Shown here piece by piece: positions 23,266 through 35,112 of a stretch of DNA of 64,000 nucleotides (position 1 is its first letter; every line of letters begins with the position of its first letter). A model generated the notes under the pieces. That model searched no databases. It saw only the letters and a program-made list of their open reading frames with translations, and was not told the DNA's origin. The stretch is from Combretum micranthum. Its lineage: Eukaryota > Streptophyta > Magnoliopsida > Myrtales > Combretaceae. The position numbers were made by a program, and so were the translations under genes. The DNA lies in assembly GCA_024138025.1 (NCBI GenBank), contig JAMXBD010001451.1, positions 124,001 through 188,000 of the forward strand. The letters run 5' to 3'.

Positions 23266-25291
23266 TGTTCAAACCCTAAACCGGAAGTCAACCACAAATC
23301 CTAAGGTCAACAAATACGTATCAAACCCTAATAGATTAGATCTGGTAATCCCTGTTCTTCATCCCGAAACAACGAAATTGAGATAGTAGTGGATAATAGT
23401 TTGTGACAATATAAGGATGCATAAAAATATCATATTTGATAATTTTTTGTGTCTTTCGAATCCGAATGGGATCAATTTTTGAAAACCGTGCCCTGGAACA
23501 CCCGACTGCAAAAATATTTCGGTCATACCAATAAACTCGTAAAAATACAAGGATTTCAAAAATATCAGTTTTATAATTTTTCGGTATCTAAAAATCAGAT
23601 GTAGCTTAATTATGCATATTTTTCTTTACTACCGGTATTAATTTGTCTTATCTACTATTCATAGCAATTTTCTACACTATTTATTACTATTTACCTATCT
23701 CTACTTTTTCAACCTATCTCTACATTCTACCATACCTATTATCTACTTTTTACTTTTCTCATACATCTTCATTCCATCAAACTTTACATCTTATTACTTT
23801 CAATTAACAACAAAAATACAAAACAAAACAAAACAAACTCTCTCTCTCCCCTCTACAAGTCACACCGGCCACCCCTCTCTCTATATCATCCATATTTTAT
23901 TTTCTTTTTCAATTTATTTAATTCACATAATTTTCACTCCAAAAGTTCTATAAATACCCTCTCTCCCTCCAATTCTTTCACACACTCATTTACCTTACTA
24001 AAACTCTCTCAAAATCTCTCCTCAAATACTCTATACCAAAATCTCTCTTTTCTTTCTTTTACTACCCAATTTTTCTATACAATTCTTACACACATAAACA
24101 TTATTCAAGCTTTTCTTTTACTACCACTTCCATATTATTTTCTTAGGTAAAGTTCTCACCTATTTCTTTTTACCATGTCATGTAACTTAACATGACCATG
24201 GTGTATGTTTCTTAAACATTCCAATGTTATAGAAGCAACACTATGTTCATGTTTTGTTCTTATTCATAAATAAATTTCATTTTATATGTTACTATCTATA
24301 TATATTTATAGAGCCTAAATGCTCACTAACTCACTAACAAGCTTATTATTGCTTTTTCTTTTTCTTTCTTTTTCTTTTATTTTTTGGGACATAGTCTTGG
24401 GTTACCTTGATGAAGCTAAGGCTTTCAATACTTGACCGGGTTACCTTGATGAAGTTAAGGCTCTCAATACATGACCGGGTTACCTTAATGAAGCTAATAT
24501 TCCCAATACTTAGCTATAATATCTTGCTTATTATTACTATATTGCTTTTTAATATTATCTTGCTTCTTATCTTATATTTTCATCATCTACATACTGCAAG
24601 CTCACAATACATGCATCTACATAATGATATTATCTCAACTAAATTTAAATTAAAATTTTTCTTTAATAAAGGAACTAGAAAATAATTTTTCTATTATGTA
24701 GCTTGTCACTAAATAAAGGAGTTATCATCAACAACATAAAAAAAAATGGATTTGTATAACATTTTCTCAAGTTTCTTAAAGTCTTCTCAAATAACAACAA
24801 GAATAGTTTTACTAAGGAAATATAAGAAATAAACACCTTCTTTTCATAATATGGTAACCTAAGTCTTAGTAAAAATAATTTATTGGTATTCAGAGTTTTT
24901 ACAAAAAGCTTAAGATTTAGAGTCTTTTCAATCCCATAACAAAACAAGAAAACAAACTAGTTTTTAAAGTTAGATAAAATCAACCTATTAACTTATAAAT
25001 CCACTTAGAAAAATAATGATTTTCAAGTTTCTAAAGAAGGCATTATTTTCAAAGAATGAAAAAAGAATATAAATATGATAAGATCAAAAAAAGGATTTTA
25101 TCAATAAATAGGATTCTTTTTAAATAAAATCTGTAGAGGAAATAAAAGACCAAGTTTTAGAAAATAAGAACTTGTATATATATATATATATATATATATT
25201 TTAAGAGTTAATAAACAAGAAATATAAAAGAAAAGACTCATTTTCTAAAACCATTATAAAGGTAAATTTATAAATAGGTTATCAACAACTT
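23266..25291 (-). mobile_element. Long-LTR family, split LTR on minus strand, 3' part (copy E1)
   Basis: Read on the minus strand this matches LTR copies A and B. It has a purine-rich GAGAGAG region with GGGGTGGCCGGTG (about 23870), a TACCGGTAGTAAAG stretch (about 23630) and a terminus GGTTTAGGGTTTGAACA at 23266. Beyond 23266 there is no primer-binding site, so this is a solo or 3' LTR end. It includes a 39-bp, three-unit repeat (24399-24515) and a TA microsatellite (25175-25199). Positions 23959-25291 are repeated at 25473-26759. Confidence 0.7.
24399..24515. repeat. 39-bp x3 minisatellite within LTR
   Basis: Three 39-bp units starting GGGTTACCTTGATGAAG at 24399, 24438 and 24477. The same array occurs at about 25871-25987 in the duplicated LTR copy. 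Because 39 is a multiple of three, an open frame across it shows a 13-residue repeat; this is a by-product, not a gene. Confidence 0.85.
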
Positions 25292-25474
25292 AATGGATAA
25301 ATCATATACTAAATGCTCAATACATCATTTATTATATTTATTCTATTATTTTATTTACCGTAGATTGCCAAAACATCCAATTTTGTTTGTGCGATATGCA
25401 CTTAAGCAATTATCTTTGAAATGGACTACTGGGACCTTTAAATATTGATATATGTGTATATATGTATATTTGCT
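25290..25474 (+). repeat. Segment X', displaced copy of 20605-20786
   Basis: It lies between two copies of the LTR segment. The left junction is at TTAATGG, where the LTR text ATCAACAACTTA meets X; the intact LTR text continues at 26750-26765 as ATCAACAACTTAATAAAC. The right junction joins TTTGCT of X to CTCTCCCTCC of the LTR. This places X' as part of a tandem duplication whose second copy lost the bases corresponding to 20787-23958. Confidence 0.85.
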
Positions 25475-27059
25475 CTCTCCCTCCAATTCTTTCACACACT
25501 CATTCACCTTACTAAAACTCTCTCAAAATCTCTCCTCAAATACTCTATACCAAAATCTCTCTTTTCTTTCTTTTACTACCCAATTTTTCTATACAATTCT
25601 TACACACATAAACATTATTCAAGCTTTTCTTTTACTACCACTTCCATATTATTGTCTTAGGTAAAGTTCTCACCTATTTCTTTTTACCATGTCATGTAAC
25701 AACACTATGTTCTTGTTTTGTTCTTGTTCATGAATAAATTTCATATTATATGTTACTATCTACATATATATATATATATTTATAGAGCCTAAATGCTCAC
25801 TAACTCACTAACAAGCTTATTATTGCTTTTTCTTTTTCTTTCTTTTTCTTTACTTTTTGGGACATAGTCCCGGGTTGCCTTGATGAAGCTAAGGCTTCCA
25901 ATACTTGATCGGGTTTCCTTGATGAAGTTAAGGCTCTTAATACATGACCGGGTTACGTTAATGAAGCTAATGTTCCCAATACTTAGCTATAATATCTTGT
26001 TTATTACTATATTGCTTCTTAATATTATCTTGCTTCTTATCTTATATTTTCATCATCTACATACTACAAGCTCACAATACATGCATCTATAATGATATTA
26101 TCTCAACTAAATTTAAAGTAAAATTTTTCTTTAATAAAGGAACTAGAAAATAATTTTTCTATTATGTAGCTTGTCACTAAATAAAGGAGTTATCATCAAC
26201 AACATAAAAAAAAATGGATTTTTACAATATTTTCTCAAGTTTCTTAAAGTCTTCTCAAATAACAACGAGAATAGTTTTACTAAGGAAATATAAGAAATAA
26301 GCACCTTCTTTTCATAATATGGTGACCTAAGTCTTAGTAAAAATAATTTATTGGTATTCAAAGTTTTCACAAAAAGCTTAAGATTCAGAGTGTTTTCAAT
26401 CCCATAACAAAACCAAGAAAACAAACTAGTTTTCAAAGTTATAAAATTAACCTATTAACTTATAAATCCACTTAGAAAAACAAATGATTTTCAAGTTTCT
26501 AAAGAAGGAACTTATTTTCAAAGAATACAAAAATATAAATATGATAAGATCAAAAACAAAGGATTTTATCAATAAATAGGATTCTTTTTAAATAAAATTT
26601 GTAGAGGAAATAAAAGACCAAGTTTTAGAAAATAAGAACTTACATATATATATATATATATTAAGAGTTAATAAACAAGAAATATAAAAGAAAAGACTCA
26701 TTTTCTAAAACCATTCTAAAGGCAAATTTATAAATAGGTTATCAACAACTTAATAAACTTTTGAAAACTTTGTTCCTTTACCACTATAAGTAAAAATTGT
26801 GAAAAACCAAAGTTAAAGGAAAAATTTATTTGTTTTGGAAAAAAAAAAAAGGAATGGGAAAACAAAATAAAAATATAGTCATTTATAATAACCTAGGAAA
26901 ATATAAAGTTTCTTCAAAATACTTTGAAAATAAAATTGTCAAGTTTAAGTTCTAACACTTCAAGATGAATTGTTTTATGAAAATAATCGTTGAGACACTA
27001 CCATTAGAATTTTTGCATATAAAATGAGCTTATATATATACTCAAAAGGTTTTTCAATC
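25473..27059 (-). mobile_element. Long-LTR family, split LTR, duplicated and continuing part (copy E2)
   Basis: 25473-26759 repeats 23959-25291 with small differences; 26760-27059 continues the LTR. On the minus strand from 27059 the text TTGAAAAACCTTTTGAGTA and the following GTGTCTCAACGATTATTTTC correspond to copy A at about 1084-1175. That is exactly where the LTR piece at 31006-32507 stops. The pararetrovirus at 27069-31005 is therefore inserted inside this LTR. Confidence 0.7.
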
Positions 27060-27069
27060 ATATATATAA

Positions 27070-27174
27070 TTTATCTTCTCTGTTTATTTAATATAAAAAA
27101 TCATATTGCTTTTATTATATTATAAAAGATCAATTTAAGGATCGAACATACAATAAATAAACAGAGAAGATAAA
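27070..27174 (-). repeat. Perfect 21-bp inverted repeat (hairpin) at end of pararetrovirus 1
   Basis: The left arm 27070-27090 (TTTATCTTCTCTGTTTATTT followed by A) is the exact reverse complement of 27154-27174, with a 63-base loop. It falls in the presumed leader, about 280 nt downstream of the viral TATA box. Pararetroviral leaders commonly fold into a long stem-loop. Confidence 0.8.
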
Positions 27175-27452
27175 CATATGAAAGATAATAAAGCAATAGT
27201 TTGTTGGATATATATTACAAAAGATCGGAATTACAATGAAATATAAATTAAACAGAAAAGGAAGTACATTAAAACATTATGAAAGTTACCTCAAAACAAA
27301 AGCATATGAATGGTTCTGATCAATTTTTTAGGAACTTTTACAAGAACAGAGAGGTATTGATGAGAGGGGTTGGATGCTGGAGAATGCTAAAGTGTTTGTA
27401 AGAGTGTTTGATCTGTATTTTGTTTCATGTCCCAACATTATGGAAGAGTTCT

Positions 27453-27661
27453 CCTTATATAGAAGGGAGAATAAGGGTTGTACTGTTATGAACAGTACCA
27501 TTATGGCCGATAGTCTATTGTGGTGAATAGTAGAGAGTCATGAGTTGTCTGAAAACAATACCATTATGGCCGATAATCTAATGTGGTGAATAGTAGAGAG
27601 TTACATGTTGTATTGAAAACAGTACCATTGTGGCAAACAATTCATTATAGTGGATAGTGAA
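27453..27661 (-). promoter_or_regulatory. Pararetroviral promoter: TATA box and three upstream 63-bp repeats
   Basis: The minus strand has TCTATATAAGGAGAAC with TATATAAGG at 27461-27453, a form typical of caulimovirid promoters. Just upstream are three degenerate units of about 63-64 bp whose shared core is ACCATTATGGCC (plus-strand starts 27497, 27560, 27624), each followed by a GTGGTGAATAGTAGAGAG-like tail. A further core copy lies at 30970, next to the primer site at the other end of the insertion. The repeats may have acted as enhancer units; that is inference. Confidence 0.6.
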
Positions 27662-27864
27662 AGTCAGGGAATCTTAAGAATTACTGTGTCACCTTTCGGT
27701 GGGCTTTACCCAGGTGAAGTCTTCAGTGATTCTTGTGATACATTGCTGGTATACGTGTTTTGTACATCTAATTTTAGTAGGTACATACATGCCATATACT
27801 CTACTTTATTACATTAATTCAAAAGGTATACACATTTCTTATACTCTTCTGGTAAAGACTTATC

Positions 27865-29490
27865 CTATGGAGATGTTATGTCTATCCCATAGCAATCATC
27901 TTCATTTGTGTTTCCGCCGTGGTTTGAACCTTCATCAGTTGTAGACCAAGCGGTTGATTCATTGATGCTTGCCAAGGCCATTTCCAGAAGTTTCTTCATC
28001 TGATCCTGTGTCTTAGCTTGCGATATTGGGCATAGAAATAACCAAGACTTTGGTGTTTTTGTCTCTATTCATTTTTCATTTGTTTTTGTAGCCTTATGTT
28101 TGTGTAAAGATTGGTTCCAATCTTGTGAACATAGGAGGCTAATTCTCCATAAGAAAGTGAATCATATGGTATTTCGCCATTGTGATCTTCTCTGATTTTG
28201 TTTCTAACTTGTTCACCTATTAGATTAGGTAAACCAGCTAAAAACTTTTCTTTCCAGAAAGATTGGTTACAATCATTTCTGAGGGAAGAACACATCCTTA
28301 TATGGACGAAATTCTCCTAATGATTTACATTTCATATTTGACAAAAATCTAGTGACTTATCTCTGAAGTGAGATGGGTCCCCTATGAAATGTTTACTAAT
28401 GGAGTAGATTAGAGAATGAACCATATGTTGTATCGGTTTATTCTCTTCATCCAAGATTTCAGATCCTACTTCATACTTTATATGAAGTAAGAATGAAATC
28501 TCTTTGTTTTTCATTGAGATAATTATCCCACCAGCCTTTCAATTGTCCAGTAAAACCAGAATTATCATTAAGGTTATTTGATGATCATTTAATGAATCAT
28601 TGGTCTTATTGGTGTTTGAAAACATTGTCATTTGGTTGAGAACATTTAATATTCTCTATTCTGAGGCTCCATCTATGTTCCATTCATAGGTAGATCCTAG
28701 AATATTTATTTTGATAATTGTTTCTGTCATTTTCTTCCAATAAGAGATCAGGAGGTGTAGCTCTCTTATAATAGAGTTTCTGGGTTCTTTCCAAGAAATT
28801 CTATTGATAACATTGTTTAAAGATTTATTGATCTTTAGATCAGCTAAATCTTCCATTATTGAAGAATTTTCCAAAACACTATTTGTTTCAAAAAGAACAT
28901 TCAAATTTTCTATGGGAGTATCATTGATAATTAGTCCTTTGAACTTATTAGAATTAGATGAAGATGTCTCCTTATTCTTTAAAGCTTTTAAAAATTCCTT
29001 AGAAGGATTCTTAGGAACTTCAAAAGGTTTGATTAAAGGTGCCTTAAATTTCTTATCTTCTAAAGATTTCAAAAATTCTGTAGAAGGTTTTTAGGCATCT
29101 TAATCTCATGGTCATTGTCCAGAATAACTTCGATTCTATCCAACTGTTTATCAATAGTGTGTAAATGTTAGTTAGTGAAGTTATTTTGTTCAATTATTTT
29201 TCTAACTCCAGTTTCTTCATTTTCTAAATCTTTGAAGGGTGCCAGAGTTATTTCATTGTTCTTATAAACCTGTTTTAATTTGGTTAAAGGAGGATGGCTA
29301 GATTGTATTATCTCACCTTCTCCTATTTGCCATTTAAAACAGTGGTTTATAACATTAATTTGTTTTGGTGTCAAATAATATTCTTGAAACCAATCAAAGA
29401 ATAATATTTGGTATCCATCATCAAACATGAATCTATAATATTCATCTTTGATTTCATTCTTGTAATTAGAAAAGGTTTTGAAATACAATT
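27865..29490 (-). pseudogene. Pararetrovirus 1 coat-protein region
   Basis: Minus-strand open fragments at 29488-29168, 29072-28656, 28514-28332 and 28295-28065 follow one another in viral order. The last contains FWKEKFLAGLPNLIGEQV and IPYDSLSYGELASYV, a capsid block I recognise from petuvirus-like and related endogenous pararetroviral polyproteins. The middle segments are Lys/Glu/Asn-rich, as coat-protein N-terminal regions often are. No intact CCHC knuckle was found after the capsid block. A final frame runs to a stop at 27865. The capsid would package viral DNA; several stops and frameshifts abolish it here. Confidence 0.7.
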
Positions 29491-29499
29491 TCTAATCTT

Positions 29500-30657
29500 T
29501 TCATTTTGGTTGATCCAAACTCTTTATTTAGGAAATTCCTATCAGGTTCGAAAGGTTTTTCTAAAGTATTGAGTTTGGATCTCCTATTTTCGAAGCAGAG
29601 GGTTCTTCGTAAACAGGTTCATTGGGTTGTTGGTAAACCATTCTTGGTAGACCAATTTGCTCATTCATTAATCCTTTTAAAGAAGGATTAGGAATTTGTG
29701 GAAGATTTACCTATGGGAGTAAATCTTGTGGAGGTGGAGGAATGATAACTTGTGGAAAGGTAGATCTAAAGATCTTCTAGAAGTACCGAAAGACATGGAT
29801 CTAATTTCCACATTATTCCTTGGAAGATCCAAAGATCTTCTAGAGAATTGAATGGTTACCTTTCCTTCCTGATGTTGTATAATGCTAGAAGGTTCAGCAT
29901 TATATACAATTCTTTTTGAAGTGGATTGTCAACTTCCCAATGTTTAGGCAAATTAATTTGACTCCATTGAATTAATATGGGAATAGAAACATTAGCTTTT
30001 GAAAGATCCATTTAGATTAATAAGGTTTGACCTGTCCTATCTACCTTAAAAGCCTTAGATCCAAAAGTTGTTTTCATTAATTTGTAATATACTCTGTATG
30101 TTACAGCCATTGGAAGGGATCCTTCCATCATTTTATAATTGTGTGTCTTTATCTGCAAGATTAAAGATTTCATTATGGTCTTGTCCCTAAGTCCTATTTT
30201 GACATTAGGGTGATAATCAAATTGAATTGGACCATTGCTTAGGCTAGTTTCAATTGCAGCATGAATTGATCGTTCATACTCCAATTCTCTAGAGTCTTTA
30301 AGCACCATTAAGACTGAGGTGTCTAATCCTAATTTAGTAAGAGGTTTGGCTCCTACCTGGATTAAACCTATATGAATATAGTTCCAGTCTTTAGCATACT
30401 TTTTAATTGAATTCTTATTAAGAATTTCCATTGATGTTGAGCCATCAGAGATTGGAACATCCTTTTCCTCAGTGGCTATGACATAGTCATTTTTTGAAAA
30501 AAAAATTCATTTTTTCATTTGATAAATTTCATTGTAAGCAACTTTGGAATGTTCCAATTGTCTATGGCTTCATCGAAATCCTTCATATGGATTTCATCTC
30601 TATTTAACATATTATCTTTTGACCCTTGCTTCGAGGAGCAAAGCTAGAAGAAGACAT
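29500..30657 (-). pseudogene. Pararetrovirus 1 movement-protein (30K-type) region
   Basis: The minus strand has an ATG at 30657 and an open stretch at 30431-30012 containing YIHIGLIQVGAKPLTKLG, LDTSVLMVLKDSR, GPIQFDYHPNVKIGLRD and YRVYYKLMKT. These are the conserved blocks of the 30K-superfamily movement proteins of Caulimoviridae, which act at plasmodesmata. Coding similarity continues past 30012 (QWSQINLPKHWEV near 29950) towards the coat region, as in viruses where both lie in one polyprotein. Stops and frameshifts are present before 30431 and after 30012. Confidence 0.8.
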
Positions 30658-30944
30658 TGTTCTTCTTAATAAATTATGCATAATTTTGTTAGACTACTTT
30701 ATATAACCTTATAATCCATTATCACAAGACTACTTTATCCCATATTATGACATCCAATTTATGACCTTCTTGCTACCTCTTTCTCGGATTTATACTAGGC
30801 CTCAGTAGACTTGTCACCTTTGGGATCACCACTTATGGTAATCGTCCCAAGTGAAAAGTATTATAAGTTTAGATCACCACCTATGGTAATCGTCTAGCAC
30901 AAAATTATTAAATAATTTAATAAAAGATCATATGCCTACTTCCG

Positions 30945-30957
30945 GGCTCTAATACCA
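30945..30957 (-). other. Pararetrovirus 1 primer-binding site
   Basis: The minus strand reads TGGTATTAGAGCC, the initiator Met-tRNA primer site with one change from TGGTATCAGAGC. It lies just upstream of the movement-protein region in viral orientation and marks the 5' end of the viral map. Confidence 0.75.
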
Positions 30958-31005
30958 TCAACTTAAATAGTACCATTATGGCCAACAATCTTTTGTAATA
31001 TAACA

Positions 31006-32507
31006 ATATATATATATAGCTATGTTTTGCCAAAGGATTTTCAAATAAAGTTGAGTTAGAAAATTGTTTTGTAAAATCTAGAAAATTCCGTTTTGAATCT
31101 ATATCGAGGTGTTTAGCAACCCAAATGACCTTATATGTAGGAAATTGCCTTAGAAATGGATAGATCTTTTCAAGTAAGTAGAAATCAGTATATAACATGA
31201 GAAATTCCTAGTTAAAATGAGCAAGTTATGGCTATTTTAAGTTGGAATTTCACTCTATGCGAATTTTGACGAACTTAGTTGAATAGAGTTGCAAGTTTAA
31301 ATAGATCTTCCAAGAAATACTCGTTTCGGGTATTTCTTTTGTGTAGGTAGCATAAAGTCCAAGCTACCTTACCCGGAGGACTATTTCAACTAAGGCACTT
31401 CTGATATGGCCGAGTGAGTTTAAATTTTTGCAATTGTACTTATGTATTTGCTTGTAGCTTAGTGACAATAGATTTAGGGAAATATAAAATATGAAAGCGC
31501 ATGTGTTTTACTTACATGAATGAAGTTATGATAAGTATAGCGAGGTGGAAATTGTTAACTAATCATTGTATAATTTAATTTAATATTGATTGTTTGCAAA
31601 TTCTATGGTCACTTCTTAAACGATTAATGCTATGCCATGATTACTTAAATTAAATGATCCATGCATGACACATAGTGAGTCACATTGCATTCATTACTAT
31701 ATCCTTGGTAGGGCAAGGGCATAGTAATGAGGTCGAGGACCCGTAATCATAATCTATAACTTTGATTGTCTGTAATTAAATGGTGAGTAGGCACTCGAAT
31801 CAACTACATTTCAGCGATTGGTAGGAATATGTATGAAACTACAAAAATATCATTTACGAACTATGGCTCCGTTGCCCAGAACACCTAACCACGAATGGAG
31901 GGGTAAATCCGTTCAAACATATGATTCCCAAAAAATCGTATGTATTGTTTGCTCACGTGAATGCTTGCATTCCATATGCTTGATTAAATAACTTGGTTGA
32001 TTATTGATTGTTGAGTACTTTACTTGTGGATTTATTTGTCACTAAGCAAAAAAGCTTACCCTTAATAGATATCTCTTGCAATTTCCTCATTTATGGTTGA
32101 AGCCTCAAGGTATTTCTCTCAGTATTACCTTTTGGCTTAAGGAGTTTTTGGAAGAAGTTAAAGACTAGATGTAGACTTAGACTTCTAAGTAAATCTCCTT
32201 GTAGTTATTTTGATTAGGCTTCTTTAGACTACGATGAACTATATCTTTTAGCGGGGGAATGCCCCTTTGATGTTTGTAACACCTTTATATAATTTCCTAT
32301 TTCAAGTTATTATGTTATGATTTCCATTCTTAAACTGCTATATGAATGTCTTCTTAAATAACTTGTTTCAAAGTTGGTCCTCTATGATCGTGAATGTAGG
32401 CCTTACACCCGGTATCGAAACTTATGGGATGATTGAGGTAGTCATACTTAAGCTTTAATATTGAGTGTGGTGGATTGTCGTGTTTATGGTACCCTTGAGG
32501 CGTATTA
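31006..32507 (-). mobile_element. Long-LTR family, split LTR on minus strand, 5' part (copy D)
   Basis: The minus strand starts near 32507 with ATACGCCTCAAGGGTACC, aligned to TGTCACGCCCCACGGGGTACC of copy C. It then carries CAATCCACCACACTCAATA and the conserved block at 31250-31201 (ATTCCAACTTAAAATAGCC). The LTR text stops at a TA tract (31006-31018) and resumes at 27059 on the other side of pararetrovirus 1. Confidence 0.75.
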
Positions 32508-35112
32508 GGAATAAATTTCAGAATGACAAATCCATTCGTATGGAGTTTACCAAATGGAATAGAATGGAATGTGTACAAGGTACCCATAATGATAAATATA
32601 TAGATTATAAATATACGATAGAATAAAAAAAGGTAATTACAATAGAAACTATTAATAAGGAAAAATGTTATCATAATTTTGTCTTTTTGAAATACTTCCA
32701 ATTCCAAATGTCATAATGCATATGAAACTTCAAGAAAGTATCAACATTTGACAGTAAATTTAATTAACGTATTAATGTTTCTAGTGATTAAAAATAAAAA
32801 TAAAAATAAATTTAGTTTTTGTATTAACATTTTAAGTAGTTAAAAAAATAATTTATATTTTACAAAAATGAGTCAAACAAGGTAATTATAATTCATCATT
32901 GAGAAAATTTAAGAAAAAATAAATTAAAAAATCCAAATATTGATGTATTAATTGAATTTTACAAATTATTAATACCTTATTTGATTCACTTTATAAAATA
33001 TTGATCTTTTTTTTTTAAATACTCATTTTGATATCTTAAATAAACCTATACATAAATATTATAGTTTTTTTGTGTAATTTGAAATTTATGCTTTGCAAAG
33101 TTAGTTACACCTTGTTGCATGAAAAGAGGTGAAATTTCATTTAAACAAAACATGGAGTCAATTCCAAAATAATTAAAGCTTTTCTTCTTTTTTTTTCATA
33201 TATAAAATTGTGAATGATCAAAATTTGGAGATGGTGTTGCTTTTTGAAAGTAGTATCAAAGTTAATGGAAATAAAATTGCAAAATTAAGTTTTCCTTAAA
33301 AGCAGTATTTGTTAATGAAAAACTTTGAAATGGTGACATGTAAATTTATATGTTCAAACAAAATAATAATATCTAGTAAAAAAAAAGATAGTAAAAATAA
33401 TATAATAAGAGATTTTTTCTCATCTCTTGGCACATGTTAATTTTAATGGAAAAATAAAAAAAAATAAAAAAGGTCAAGATAATGTTAGAATAAGGGAAAA
33501 AGAAAACGACCTTGTTGTGCCATATTTCCTTAATACCCTGTAGGACGAGCAAGTCCTCAAGAGTTTTCCAAGTGTCACCATCATCGTTAATCTCAACCAT
33601 CCATTTCAAAATCATCCAAATGGTTAATATCAACCTATAGTATCTATAAATAAGAGGTTCATCTCCTTATTTGAGGCATTTGACATACTACCAAGATTAA
33701 GAACATACGTGAAAGCTTTATTCAAATAACTCCATTGATGCTTAAAGTGATCAATTTATAAAGACCATTTAGGTAACATCAAGAACACCGCATTTGATAT
33801 ACTTGTTACATGTGTGCACTTAATAACCGAGTTTGTCTATTTCTCCCACCACTCCTCTTCCTAATACATCTATACACATATCATCATCTTAAGGCTTCTC
33901 TTAAGTTAACTAGTATATTTGTTGCTTGTGATCAGGTAGTTAGAATAACCTTATACATAAACCTAAAATCTATTTTCTCTTTGAAACTTCAACTTTACGA
34001 TTTTAAGGCAAGACTAACCATTTTTCTCATGATATAAACTAAGTATATAGTTGAAGTAATAACCATCATATCAAGGCTACAAATTACTCATATGGAGAAA
34101 AAAGACCTTATTAAATATAAAAGCATGTGCTTAAGAGTATAATCACTAAGATGTTAAATCCATCAAGAACCAAATTAAATCAGATAACTTGAAATTTAGT
34201 AGAAGTTAGGATTGTAGAGAATAATAAGGATATGAATGAATTACTTTTGATATTACTTACCAAGGAAAAAGTGCACTCACTCTCGATCCAATATTATTAC
34301 TTTCAAAGAGTCATGTGTTTTAGTTGCCACAATCAATTAAGTTGATAAAACTAAGGTTTTAAGAGTACTTACTCAATATAAATGTTTTAATATATGATAA
34401 AAATCCCAAATGTTTGTACAAAAGTTGAAGTCAATCTTAGGTTAAGGGTGAATTAGGAAATAAGCAAAGACCGCACTGCAAGGAAAAGCCAACTGGAGGG
34501 CAAATTACTTGTCATCAATATAGAATGTCGAATATTCAACCCCGTTGCTACTAAACACTACAGTGACTCTCCTAATCAAATACAAAAAGGATGCTATTAG
34601 AATGAAACATGGCAAAGTCAACTTTATAGTTTCCAATGCTACAATAATGCTATAGAGGCACTGTCATGTCGATAGTAGTAAACTTGACGTCCAAAAAACA
34701 AGCTATAAACTTTAGTTATGGAGCTTATAATTAATAGTTGCCACAACATTTGTACATATGGCTTCTCTACAAATAAGTTCATCTCTCCTCTTGTATGACA
34801 TGACAATTCTTCACTAGAAAAATTATGTAAATTGAAAGTGTTAAAAAAACATAGTTGGATTTTAGCTAGTTGATTTGATAAGATCATTGATTTTGAGATT
34901 ATTGAGTCCTTTCATGCACACTTTTATGTTGGGACCAATGGGTTGATTCTATCATCAATCCAAGACTTTTGATGATTTGTCTTCAAATTATATGGGTTTC
35001 AAGTTGCTTTTTTTCTTTTTCTTTCTTGGGAATGTACAACTTAAGGTATGAAATGTTGAATGTGTGTCGTTAAAACTTTATATTTACTTGGAAGCTCTAC
35101 ATCGTAACCATG
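32508..35112. other. AT-rich intergenic DNA
   Basis: No gene, domain or repeat relation recognised. The open frames (for example near 32354-32707, 33373-33633 and 34639-34887) are low complexity or read antisense to nothing recognisable. The last eight bases, TAACCATG (35105-35112), are the target-site duplication of the next element. Confidence 0.5.

Larger units (their letters stand above)
27069..31005 (-). mobile_element. Endogenous pararetrovirus 1 (Caulimoviridae, petu-/florendovirus-like), no RT
   Basis: A viral insertion of about 3.9 kb between two TA-repeat remnants (27060-27068 and 31006-31018). In viral orientation it runs: primer-binding site (30945-30957), short leader, movement-protein coding (30657-29500), coat-protein coding (29490 to about 27865), a promoter with 63-bp repeats and TATATAAGG (27661-27453), a leader and a terminal hairpin (27174-27070). 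Movement and coat coding lying in series without a zinc-finger/RT spacer suggests a petuvirus- or florendovirus-like relative. No protease, reverse transcriptase or transactivator region is present, and the flanking LTR is continuous across the site. The unit was therefore inserted in this form or was internally deleted earlier. All frames are broken. Confidence 0.75.

Noticed and set aside
24407..24685. Open frame with 13-residue repeats (MKLRLS/DRVTL)
   Set aside because: It is produced by a 39-bp minisatellite inside an LTR, is repeated in the duplicated LTR copy, and has no gene context.
25445..25664. Pair of overlapping Ser/Thr/Leu-rich frames
   Set aside because: They run across the junction of segment X' and the LTR, so they are chance frames in rearranged repeat DNA.
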